64,000 nt of DNA from Paramecium octaurelia (Eukaryota; Ciliophora; Oligohymenophorea; Peniculida; Parameciidae): positions 67,135-131,134 of the forward strand of contig CAJJDP010000032.1 of the NCBI GenBank assembly GCA_905182995.1, written 5' to 3'. Below are positions 23,801 to 34,900 of this stretch, piece by piece. Both the position numbers and the translations under genes were made by a program. Positions within the stretch are counted from its first letter, which is position 1, and each line of letters opens with the position of its first letter. The notes under the pieces are model-generated. The model did no database searches, was not told the DNA's origin, and worked only from the letters and a program-made list of their open reading frames with translations.

Positions 23801-25408
23801 CATCATCGAAGTATCCTGGAGGGCATTTACAATCCGGTGCATTAACTCGAATGCCAGCGCAAATTAAACAAATAGTAGGCTTGGTTGAATCACAATCCAA
23901 ACATGTGGGATGGCATTTAGGAATGCATTCTTTTCGTTACTCATTAGCTTCATAGTAAGGCGGACAAGAAGAGTAGCATTACCCTTCCAACAGATATTAT
24001 CCCTAAGTAATTATCTTATTTTGATTACATTCAAACAAAAAAAACATTAATTTATGGAGTATGAACAAACATTATTATGTATATATTGGTAGGGCGAGTA
24101 AAACCCATTACTAATCCTAATACTAGTTAGTTAAAATGGTTAAAGATTAAAATCTAATAATTATGTATTTATTACTATTGTTTGACCCTATATATAAAGT
24201 ATCTACTTCTTCCAACCAGAATTATTAGGAAGTATTATAAAAACAGATCAATTCTTCATTCTAAATAAATAAAACTATTGTAATATCCAACAACTCCACA
24301 ATCGCCAACATAAATTTATCTCCAAAATCCATATAGCAGGAGAAAGATATTTCATATTGTATATAATAGATAACAATTTCTTAATCAAGAAAATTAGCTC
24401 TGATAGCCATGATATCGAATTGATATCTCTATGTAGTAAAGGTAAATATAGCCGAATTTTCATCTATTGGATTATTCAATAATTAAAATTCTATTGTTAG
24501 AGTTTTCTCAATTTTGAAGTTCTCAATCAATATAAATTGCTGATTTGAAAATTATAGCATTTAGCTACCTGGTATTATTTCTGGATCAAACATATCATAG
24601 TCCAAAGAGATTCCCATCTGTACAACATGCTGATAATCGCTCCAATCCTTTAAAATCTTAGTTTAATATCTTTCATAAACTCTTAAATCTAGAACAACTT
24701 CTGATTCAACTCTAGACAATATGGTGATTTAATCTATCATTTAAATATCAGAGTTTAATGCTAACATTTTTTTCACTGTTATAGAATTAGCTTAACCAGT
24801 AAATGAATAAATATTATAATACTCTCCTATATAGTCATCATAGAACTAATATGTTAAGTCTGATGTTGATTGATAGAAACCGAAATATTAGTAATTGCCT
24901 TCAGGCAACTCCATGCATTCAGGATAAAGTCCATAATAAATGTTAATAGAGCAAATTTATTTGTATCCTTCCACTAGATTTTATTTATAATATATGTATA
25001 TCCAAGAATAGCTATCATAGATGTATATCGAATCAAAAAGGCCAATATATGAATAATCTGTAAAGATTTCAAGCTCCCTGTAATTAAGCACTACATTGAC
25101 TGATTTTTAATTAATTTGCATTATGAGTTGCCGCTCCGTATTTCCATAGCTCCTCACCCAGGCTAAATCTTATAAAATTAATACTTCCTATTATGAAGTG
25201 ATCTGTTAAGCTATTGATACCATAATTATTGATATTAAAGTAATAGATATTACCACTTTCAACATTCCCTTAATAATAATCCAAGTATAATGGTTAACCC
25301 ACATAGCTATACCTTAAATTAAAAGTTTTACTTCGATTCTAGCGAATAAAATTGACTTTAGGCCACAAAAATAGAAATTGCTACAGTGATTACGTAATTA
25401 AACACCAT
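17803..25408 (-). CDS. giant cysteine-rich multi-pass surface protein (DUF4215/furin-like repeats)
   Basis: Roughly 2,400 aa with many short introns; only some were resolved. It starts with a signal peptide, [18 protein letters not shown], followed by a canonical 25-nt intron. About 450 residues of Tyr/Ile-rich ectodomain come next (25.4-24.1 kb). From about 24.0 to 19.4 kb (minus strand) run dozens of CxxC / C-x(4-8)-C repeats of growth-factor-receptor/furin-like type. At least two units have a DUF4215 signature, such as [16 protein letters not shown] with DGDGCNSKC. The last ~430 residues (19.1-17.8 kb) hold several transmembrane helices ([60 protein letters not shown]). Ciliates have families of such proteins; ligands are unknown. 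A surface receptor or structural role is inference. Confidence 0.8.
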
Positions 25409-25514
25409 ATTTTAATATAATAAATTATAATTTAATTTCAGATAACCTTTTAGATTACATCACTTTCTTTAAATTGGTTCCAATTCAATTCGATAAAATT
25501 TTAATTAATGTATC

Positions 25515-26021
25515 TCAAAGAATAGTTTTTATTCCTAAACGAACTGAAAGCTCAGAAGAAGAAATCATTTTTTCTCTTCCTACAAGAGTAATTTTTTCAT
25601 TTATTTGGTTACTCGAATCATTCATTGGATGTTATGCAATGTAAATTAATATTTCATATTTCTCGCTAATTTTCTCCAAAATTTCAGTGATCTTTTAACT
25701 GAACCCTTTGACAGAATTTATAGGTATTATAATGACTGAACCTAAATGACTTTCGTGTAACTGAAATAAGGCACATTCTAAGTATTCTTCCTTTATCTGC
25801 AATGCGCGATCCTGTACTACAAAATGCACAACATTTTAGGGATCCTGGAATAAGGCTAAGCTAGAATCAGCATGGTTGTAAAGTTCATTTAATTATTGGT
25901 AAGTGCAGTTAATTTTATTGCTTGCTGTCTCTGAATCTGTGTCAATCAAAACTATGTATTAGTTTTGGTTAGGTTTGTTAACAATAATAAAGAGCTATGA
26001 GAACAAAAAAATGCTCTTCAT
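25515..26021 (-). CDS. small hypothetical protein with hydrophobic N-terminus
   Basis: A 168-aa protein without introns. MKSIFLFSQLFIIV could be a weak signal peptide or anchor. The rest alternates predicted strands and helices (YIVLIDTD, VVHFVVQD, SVIIIPINS, YEILIYIA), reminiscent of a small Rossmann-like or von Willebrand A fold, but without a diagnostic motif. It lies 106 nt upstream of the giant surface-protein gene on the same strand. No homologue is recognised. Confidence 0.55.
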
Positions 26022-26169
26022 TAAAATTTATTATATTATCACTTACAATCGATAACCCTTAAATGAGAATTATCTATTTTTACATTTAAGTATTATTCCC
26101 TCTCTAGGTATTTATCAAAATGGAAACCAAGTTAAGATAAAATGATATTAATTAATAACTTAATTAAAG

Positions 26170-27079
26170 ATGGCTATGATGGTCCCCCCCCAAATGAATC
26201 CAAAATATAAGACTTCGCTCTGCAAACATTGGACAACAACAGGAAATTGCAGTATTGGGAATAGATGTCATTTTGCTCATGGAGAAAGAGAATTGCGTAA
26301 TCCTAATGATGTATTAGAAACATTCATAAATTTAAATAGCCTTTACCACAATTACCAAGTCAAAACTTACAAGATCCTAAGCTTCTGTAGGTGTATTTCT
26401 CTGGAAGCTTGGGTATTCACAATTACAAAACAACATTATGCAAATATGCCAGCAACAACACTTGCAGATATTAAGAAATGTGTCATTATGCCCATTCTCC
26501 AGAAGAGATGATTCCATTTGAAAAGGTTAGAAATGTTACTACACAAGTACTGATTTCAAATTACGTCTCTTTAATTAAGAGTCATTACCTGTTGAATAGT
26601 CATTCAATTCCCGGTTTTAATATCAATTAAGAATAAGTAGAAGTAAATTTTGCTTTTTTAATTTTTAGTTGGCACTTCAAATGGAATTCCAAAAATTGAT
26701 AGTGGCACAATAACTGAAATTTGTTCTCAATCATCTAGATAAAATGGATTACACTTAATCAGAGTTGAGATTAAAATTAAATACCGCCCATGAATTACTG
26801 AATGCTAACAACTTTCCAGGTTGTAGCCAAACTATCAGTGATATAATAAATAGACCAAATGTGCCAACAGATGAAAAGAAACATTACCAAGATATCCTTT
26901 ATGAAAGTGCTTAAGAAGGGTTCAGAATTGTGGAAGGATATTAAAGATAAATTTTTGAATTCTAGTGCGAATAGGCTTAATAATTACAAGAGACATATTA
27001 AAAGAGTGAAAATCCATAAACATTGTTTGGTAATGCACCAACTCTTCCTACCACAAGCATTCCAGGATATCGGTTTTGA
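26170..27079 (+). CDS. tandem CCCH zinc-finger protein (TIS11/TTP-like)
   Basis: About 284 aa with introns of 29 nt (near 26322) and 26 nt (26643-26668). The first finger, SLCKHWTTTGNCSIGNRC then HFAH, is C-x8-C-x5-C-x3-H. The second, LCKYASNNTCRYQEMC then HYAH, is C-x7-C-x5-C-x3-H. Each is preceded by the (Y)KT(S/T)LC lead-in typical of TIS11 fingers, which bind AU-rich single-stranded RNA. The C-terminal half is helical and Gln-rich and may mediate oligomerisation or recruit decay factors. The start ATG is followed by a second in-frame ATG at codon 3. The role is probably post-transcriptional regulation in the cytoplasm. Confidence 0.85.
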
Positions 27080-27496
27080 TATATAAATATTTTAAATGTG
27101 AATTCGCAATAATATATAAATATTATGTTAACACAGCAATTCTAAGTAGAAGACGTATTTTTCGTATTGCCTATAAAATATTTATCTTTTCTTATTTGAA
27201 TTATAAATCAAAATATATCTTAGTAATATGATTTAATAATTTTTAAGGGTAAGTCAATGATAAAATCTTAAGTATTAGAAATAAGAATGAAAATGTAAAT
27301 AATCTGAAGATAAATGAATTCTAAGTTTTTGGAAATTACCTAAATTAATGATTAATTATATTTTATAATCATAAAGAATATTATATCTAAACATCTTAAA
27401 AATTCAAATTATCCAAATTATAATAGAATAAATCAATGATAATGAACACTAACATATATAAATAGATAGATTTGTACTAAGTGATTTTATATAAAT
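27080..27496. other. intergenic between convergent genes
   Basis: Extremely AT-rich with no coding signal, RNA gene or notable repeat. Confidence 0.5.
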
Positions 27497-28027
27497 TCAT
27501 GTATATTTATTTAAAAATTTGGATATGAATCCTGTTTTGTTTGGATAAAAATTTTGCTCTGTTTAACTCATTTATCTACTTTTGGAAAGCAATTGCTGAT
27601 TTAATTACTCATTCTCCTTTATATACTTAGAGTTTAGCATCATTAGATAAACTTCATTTTTTTCAGATTCTATCAACTACTAATTCAATTTATCTATCCT
27701 TATCTTAAATTGTTCTTTTTCTTCGTAATATTGTTGATTCAACAATTCTAATTCCTGAATGTATTGGAGAGAAGTCCTTTGATTCTAGAATTGAAGTATT
27801 TCTTCTTTTTGTGTAGAAATGAGACAAAGTAATTCTTTTTTTAAATTTTATAATTCTAATTGCACATATTTAATGAGAGCACTAAAAGTTTCAGCCAATT
27901 ATTTCTTGATGGAATCAAACTTCATGTTTTTCTCATCTACAACTGATTTCATTGCATTCAATTATTGTTTCAATTTTCTGTACTCGAAATCTTTTAACTT
28001 TAATTCTAACTAAAATTGCAAATTCAT
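27497..28027 (-). CDS. coiled-coil protein (or 3' half of the upstream coiled-coil gene)
   Basis: A 176-aa frame without introns, helical almost throughout (LKQQLNAMKSVVDEK, YIQELELLNQQYYEEKEQF, IDKLNQQLIESEKN). Heptad leucines are frequent. It begins with MNLQFQLELKLKD about 115 nt after the stop of the next coiled-coil gene on the same strand, with no clean intron between. It may be an independent gene or the distal exon of that one. Confidence 0.55.
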
Positions 28028-28142
28028 TAATTATATATTATTATCTCATTATTGCTATTTCAAACCATTGACAATGGTTCAATCAATTGAGCCTCTAATA
28101 ACCAATTATGAAATCATAATTCATAAATATAATTAATTAAAA

Positions 28143-29225
28143 TCATTCATTTAACCTATCTACAATATCACAAAGCAATTAGGATGTCCATCTAGCCTAT
28201 TTGGGAATCTAATTTAACAACCCTAATCTAGCTTCAATGTTCTCCAATTCTAAATGAGGTTTGAATCTCTACATGGCTGCAGATCCAATGGACAATTGAT
28301 GATTTTCCTCCCTCATTCCTAGTTAACCCCTGAGTTTGTTGATCTCACTCTTCTCTACTTTAATCTATTGTAAAAATCAATTGGAGTACATTATCACGCA
28401 TTCTTTCTATGGCCTTTAACTAGTTTTGCTGTAGCAATTGTTTTATGGAATCAGTCATATAAATTAAATCGTCCATTAAGGTTAAATCGAATTTCTCAAT
28501 TACTCGCTATTCCCCATTAATAAATTAAACATCTCTAATACAACAAAGACGAGAAATCTCTGAGAATTCATACAATTCCTCTGTCTGAGGATTTATTAGG
28601 ATTCTGTAAAGATTTTTTCTTATTCCGATCTAATTTTTGACTACCTGAAACAGTTTTCTTGAATTGTTCAAATAATCCTATTTTTAGAGTGAACTCATAC
28701 TTTCAATAAATGGAGATTATGAATTAAATTATACAGTTATTCTGTGAACTTTTTATATTATTAGGCCAAGGGATTACGAACTGTTTCCAACAAACTTATC
28801 TTCTTACGTTTGTCTCCTTGTTCTTTTAAAGTTTTGAATCTTTGTACGGTAGTCTGACTTTCAGTTTAGAAGAGCTCGACTTCCTCTTTTATTTTTTTGA
28901 TTGTTGCATCACCGACCAATGGAGACCTAAATGATCTCACAGAATTCAAATGATCTAAGTAGCCTTATAAACTATGATCTTTTTAAAGCATTGGTCTTGG
29001 AGTAGTGGAGGTTTTTTGTTTTTCCTTGGGACTCCTCTCAAAAATTGATTCTCCTTGATGAGTCATATTTATGGGTCTGGACGATTAGGAAACCAAGCGT
29101 CTTATTGGGGCGACAGTGTGGAATCGCTTGGTTGTTCTGGTTGGTTACTCTCTTCGATGGAAGGTCAGGGTCTCTTGATGTTTAAAGATAGGAAAGACCA
29201 CACTATTCTTTAAAATTAGACTCAT
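28143..29225 (-). CDS. coiled-coil protein with basic N-terminus
   Basis: About 344 aa with introns of 23 and 25 nt. The first ~100 residues are basic and Thr/Ser/Arg-rich (TFHRREQPTRTTKRFH), probably disordered and DNA- or microtubule-interacting. The rest is helical (IKKIKEEVELFQTESQ, EINKLRGQLGMREENHQL, LELENIEARLGLL). No named domain is found. The start codon is only 17 nt from the divergent gene at 29243, so both share one tiny promoter. Confidence 0.7.
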
Positions 29226-29242
29226 TATAATTATATTAATTT

Positions 29243-29395
29243 ATGGAAAACAAAAAGGAAATTAAGGATCAAGAGAAATCTAAACCCATTGAGAAATCCA
29301 AATCTTTAATGCCTATGTTGGATAAGGATGACATTGAGACTTTGAAATCACAATTGCAGAAATATGAATATTTGAAATAGAAATATAATTTGTGA
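29243..29395 (+). CDS. 50-residue hypothetical protein
   Basis: A short frame encoding a Lys/Glu/Ser-rich peptide (MENKKEIKDQEKSKPIEKSK, ending in a helix DIETLKSQLQKYEYLKQ). Its composition is unlike random AT-rich DNA. It sits between the divergent start at 29225 and a convergent stop at 29403, filling the gap almost exactly. It is probably a real small gene; the function is unknown. Confidence 0.55.
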
Positions 29396-29402
29396 TAGTA
29401 AA

Positions 29403-31205
29403 TCATTATTCAAGTGTTTAACATCTTATTTTTATTAATTACAAATCTTTCATTTGCTTCATTGACTTTATCAGATAATTCTTCTTTTGATTGGATAACT
29501 TCTTTTTCATCGCATCTATTGTGTTAAATTAAAGAAAGTTCTGTATTAAACCACTTTTTGTTCTAGAACTCAAAGAATTTTTATTTTTCAGTGTATAGAT
29601 TGAGTCAGTTCTAGAGGAGAAATCCTTTTACTGTTCAGTTTCTTACTTTGACGGAGAACTACTCTCAGTCTTTTAATTTATTCCCAACTTTTATTATAGT
29701 TATTAATATTATATTGATTGTTTAAAACAATTTCTTTTTTACTTATTTTCTTCAAATTTCACCTAAAACAAAGCATAATCTTCTAAACACTTGGTAACCT
29801 GCTTTAAACTATTTTGTGTATTCAAACTCTAATTAGTTTAATTGCTGGAGAAAATACTGCTCCCTCTGTTAATCGTTGTGTCCAGTTTTCTTTATAATCG
29901 ATTTGTTATTCCGTAATACTACTTTTTATAATTTTCCTCTTAAGTGCTTTAATTCCTATTTCTGATTAGTATTTTTGTAGTCTCCCTGTGTTCAATACTC
30001 TTTTTGATTATGGTTTAAAAGAGCAAAGTTCTAGTTTGCAGTTTCTTCTCCATCATACTCTTCAATCCCTTCACACATTATTATGATCCCTTTAATAGAA
30101 ATGATTAAGAACTAATTTTATAAAATTTAGCCTATTGACTATGAACAACCACTGTATAAAAGTAATTTTCTTCGAACAATGACTCTTCCCCTATTACCTA
30201 TTGATTATGCAAACTGCACAACAACATCTAATGATTTTCGTGCTTTTTCATTATGGCCACTTCTCCCTCATACAAAATGTAAAGAGTATTCGCTTGTTCT
30301 CCTTCTTAGGTAACTGTTTCGTCTCTTAATTTTATTTCCTCATTGAAACTGTACATTAAATTTTCGATCATTAAACTTGATGTTATTCTTTCAAAATATG
30401 GAATTACTGATTGAAATACTTCTCTTTTGAAGTCTGCATCCTTTTTGAATGACCCCAAAACCTCAAAAAACTCATTTCTATTCAAAGATATCAAATATGT
30501 ATCAACATCAGCTATGCAAGTTGCTGATCGTAGAGCATCTCTGTTATTCTCCATCAAAGCTCTTTCTCCAAAATAATTACCTGGATTCAAGTCGTTTATT
30601 AATATTCCATAGTTTTTCATATAGTTTTTCAAAATATCAGACTATAATTCAGGTTTAGATACAGTTTACTAACCTTTGAGTTACTGTCTGGTTATTGAAT
30701 ATTGCTATTTGAAGATTAATACTCTGCCCTCAATGATTAAATACATTTTATCGTTTTAGATTGCTCCCTCCCTCAAAATTATAGAGCCCTACTTAAAAAT
30801 CTCCAGTTGAAGTTTTGTGCATAACTAACTTAAATGCTTTAACTTACATGATAGATTTATTCCATATCATTTCTTAATCTACTTGAATCAAATAACTCTT
30901 AAAAAAAATTATACTTCTTTACTTAATTGTAAATTGTCTAATCATAAAATTTACTAGATATACCATTCCATCTGATAATTTGCAATGCGGTTTTGATAGC
31001 AAACCTAGTAATGGGATGGATTGATTGAGGTCTTCAAATTTCAACAACATTGCGTTATCACCTTGAATTTAGATGCGCTGCCCATATTTATTTTATATAC
31101 TTCTGAATGAGGCTAGACAAGCGAACGAGAAAACATAAAATTACAATTAGAATGAGTTCTTAGTTTGTAAGAGCCTTCTCTTACTGGTGATGAAGCTTCA
31201 CTCAT
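29403..31205 (-). CDS. cyclic nucleotide-binding domain protein, two cNMP domains
   Basis: About 573 aa with introns of 32, 26 and 23 nt. The first cNMP domain includes GSIILREG, NDKMYLIIEGRV and, after an insert, the phosphate-cassette-like GNYFGERALMENN with R(S)ATC. The second includes QEGEQANTLYILYEGEVAI and IGEESLFEEN. The C-terminal ~250 residues are polar and Gln/Lys-rich with no domain. There is no kinase catalytic domain, so it resembles a regulatory subunit or scaffold more than a cGMP-dependent kinase. Cassette 1 keeps GE and R, so cAMP/cGMP binding is likely there; cassette 2 lacks an obvious arginine. The stop is 7 nt from the convergent small gene. Confidence 0.82.
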
Positions 31206-31322
31206 TTAATATTATTTAATTATATGTTGTAAAAAGTTTAAATGATAAATTATTATTATAAAGTTCACTTAAACAAATTCAATTCTTTTTGCACCAAATC
31301 ACTGAATTCAAATATTTAGTAT

Positions 31323-31480
31323 TCATTCCCACTCATCTATTTCAATTTATTTTATCTATTTGACACAAAATTTTATCCTTAACTGCAAATTATAAAATTC
31401 ATTAAATCTCTACTGAGTATGCATTTTGAGACCCAGAAAGATACTAATGCACTCACTTCTCACTGATAGGGCTCATCCAT
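31323..31480 (-). CDS. possible very small gene
   Basis: Starts MDEPY. Removing a 20-nt GTG...TAG intron gives a 45-residue peptide ending CVKQIKQIEIDEWE. An alternative frame without that intron hits TGA at codon 7, where a cysteine would otherwise fit before EVSALVSFWVSKC. The evidence is too thin to choose. Confidence 0.2.
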
Positions 31481-31993
31481 TTATTTTACTTCTTAGATGA
31501 TATTTTAATGAAACTCAAAAATCTTTTGGTAAAATATATATGAATTCACTGGAAATCTATTATATATAAATAATTATTTAAGCTTTCATTTTCTATATTA
31601 TTGACCAAATAAAATTAAAATTAAGCCACTCTATTCTAATTGGTAATCAAAGATTATCATTCTAACATTTTCTATTTCTAGATTATAACTAATCAACTCC
31701 ATCAACCATAACTTATATTATTGAAATTTGAATTATTTATCATCAAAATTAATTAATTATGATTGTTATCAATTCCCCAAAGTTCATTACTCTCTTCTAC
31801 ATTGATCCATTAATTTTCTATTAATGATATTCATTATGTTTTTGTTTATGTTACTTTTCCAAATGATCAATTAATATTCATTACTATCAACGTTTCTACA
31901 ATTACTAAACAAAGGCAATCATTATAGGATAATGGAAATGAGTAGGTCGTTTAATGTTATTATTCATTTATAAATAATAAGTATATAAATAAA
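31481..31993. other. intergenic, AT-rich
   Basis: Long divergent spacer upstream of the giant IQ gene. No coding signal or RNA gene found. Confidence 0.45.
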
Positions 31994-34900
31994 ATGAATG
32001 AAATAACAGAGTTCACTATTCTTTAATTAAAAAGTTAATTGGAAAGCTCATTAGAAAACACTGGGTCTTAATCCAAAGAAAGCTTAAGATTATTATTGTA
32101 ATATAGTAAGACTCTCAGCAGTTATGCAGAATCGCAACCCAATCATAAAGCAATTACAATTCTAAATCAAGGTAATATTGATAGTGGATTATTATTTAAG
32201 CCTTCAAAATGCTTCTACCTGAAAAACCTCCAAAACTATTAAGCATTTAATTCTAATACTGGAGATTGTTGATAATGACTGCTATTAAATTATGTAAAGC
32301 ATTAGAGATTAATGGGTAGTTGCAACAAGGCTTAAATGTATTGATATAGATTGAGAACATCACCAAATAATATAATAAATCACTTGAATGGGCTTTAAAC
32401 GTAGAACTGGAGTATTTGTATTATCATTTGGCCATCATCTGGCAAAAACTATAAAATAAAGAAAGAACTTTTTATGCTGCCAATGAATGCATTTTACTCC
32501 TAAGAAGTAATCTCAAGAATAAAGCTGAACCAAAATAAATACATATGATAGCTGAAATGCTTAAGTTATAATCATAAACAAAAAACTCAATTCACCAACA
32601 GTTGTCATACTATAATTAAATACATTTCTATCAATCCAAATATTTGGGAGACAATAATAAAGAGACCATTAAAACGATAATGAGAATAAATTAGTTTAAA
32701 TCTGAAATTCAATTTGAAAAAGAAATCGAAGAATTCAGTAAAGAAGATTTTAAAAAAAAACTACCTTTCTAAGAAGTTTCATAAATAGATTTCTATGGAG
32801 AAGAAAAATCATTCAATTTAGAGCAACAGTAATAATAGTAATAGTAATAAACTAAATAATTTGATTCTAAGGAATATTTAAGATAGAGATTATTCTAATA
32901 ATAAAGACAACTAGTTTTGCATGCTAAGAATAATTCACAATCGAAATCCTCTCTTCGAATCAGTCATTAATCAAAGAAAAGCTTAGAAGACTTTAAAAGA
33001 TTCACTGATTCCAAGATCAATTTTAAAATAAATTCTAGAACATCTAGTTCTGGAGAGAATAAATTTTATTACTTTTTGAATGTTAACAATATACAGTAAT
33101 TTATATTCGAATTATTAGAGGGAGAACAAAAACTGAAACAACGCAGTATAGAACTACACAGAGTAAAAATTAAGATAGATTAACGCCATAAGGAATTCCC
33201 AGTTAACAATTTAGATGTAAAACTAATAAATCTAATGCATCACTTAATAATACCTAAAATTAATAAGAATTGAATAGTGGCAAAAATATAAAGGATGATT
33301 TATTTAAAGACTTAATGACTTAAAGGCCGAAGAGTAGTATTGCATAGTAGAGACTAGCAAAACAATTATAAATGACAATAGGAAATTAAGTGACAGCTAA
33401 TAAGAAATCTTCTTAATAAACACAATTAAGCAATTCAAAGCCTGTTGAAAAAATACTAAAAAGACTAAATACTTAAGAATTAAACCTAAAAAAAAGAACA
33501 TTAAATTTATAATAGCCAATATAACATTCTGAAGTGAGTACAAAAAAATCAAATTAAGCGTAAGAAATAGTTTTTGGTTCTATTTCCTAAAAGTCAATTA
33601 ATTTGATAACATCAGGAGGTATGCATATGCTTGTAATTAGATGATCATACTCAAAAAAGAAGTGACCTAGATTAGTTTGAATATAATTTAGACAAAATAA
33701 TTAAGATTTAGAGATACTTTAGGTTTAAATTAAAATAATCTCAGAATTATGATATCAAAAATGAAAAAATCAATTTGAATAAATTTAGTGTTGGTTTTGT
33801 TCATGAAGATGACGATAAATTGGCTGATAAAACTCCTGCTTTGAGAGGCAAATCAAAAGATTTAAAATTTGCCTATCAAAGAAGTAATACATCTTCAGTA
33901 GAATCTATTAAATTTGTGAGCAAGAGGGATAATTTTTTATAGCCATAGTTATTCTAACATAAATAAAAGGATCATTCTTTTAATAGTTAGGCAAGTAGTA
34001 AATTAATAAATCAAAAATCAGGAAGCAACAGTTAGATAAAGTAAAATTAGTAAATAATAACATAGTGAATAATCTTCAGAGTCTTTATTAGATTTTGAAT
34101 AACTATATTAAAACATAGACAAAAAATGGTCTTATGAGGAGTACATTTAGGGATAATGCTTCTTTTTTTGCGATGATTAAGCTGATTAAATTATGAAACT
34201 TTTGAAATTTAAAGCTAAATTTCTCCATTAAAATGAGGACGAGAATCTTAGTCTCTTATGCGAATTAGAAATAGAAAAAGGCTTTTAATCTCACATTATA
34301 ATTCTCCCAATAGTTTTGTCAATGAAGAATTGGAAATTGTATGCCAAAATGAAAGGCTTATAATTCTTTTAAAGTCTTCTAAAAGAATTTGTGGAATAGA
34401 ACTTCCCAATCATACCTTATTCAACTAAAATTCTCATCTATAAAGGCCAATACTTTGATATGCTTTTAGAATCCATAATATAATTAATATCTGTGATAAT
34501 GAAACATATTTGTATTGAAAGAAAGCTGATTGGAGTAAAACTGTATTATACAAAAGACGTATAAATAAAGAAGAATAGAAAAATGATTCAATAATATTAT
34601 TAAAAATAGAGACAAGAACAGCGATAGTATTATTTTAAGTCTTTACAATTTTTTATGAATCACTACGATATCAGAATAAATAAAAGAGCAAATTCCATAG
34701 ATCTAAACCTTAAAAGTCTAATGGGCAATGAAACAGCTAAATAAAAATTAAAAGCTGCTGAAAATGCAGTGCTATTTGCAATTAAAGCTAAAACAGCAGT
34801 TCAAAGTTAACCACCTAAACCACCGGTAATTCCTTTGATGTTGTTTGATGATGATAATGTTTAATCTCCTTAAATTCTCGAAGAATCTATGAGAGATCCT

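Noticed and set aside
19400-24000. Regular spacing of Cys codons as a DNA tandem repeat or CRISPR-like array
   Set aside because: Units vary in length and sequence; the periodicity is at protein level (cysteine-rich repeats).
25330-25400. Frameshift just after the signal peptide of the giant surface protein
   Set aside because: A 25-nt GTA...TAG intron joins SLES to NYVGQPL cleanly.
31323-31480. In-frame TGA as selenocysteine or cysteine in a small minus-strand ORF
   Set aside because: No structural element supports recoding and a short intron gives an alternative; evidence too thin.
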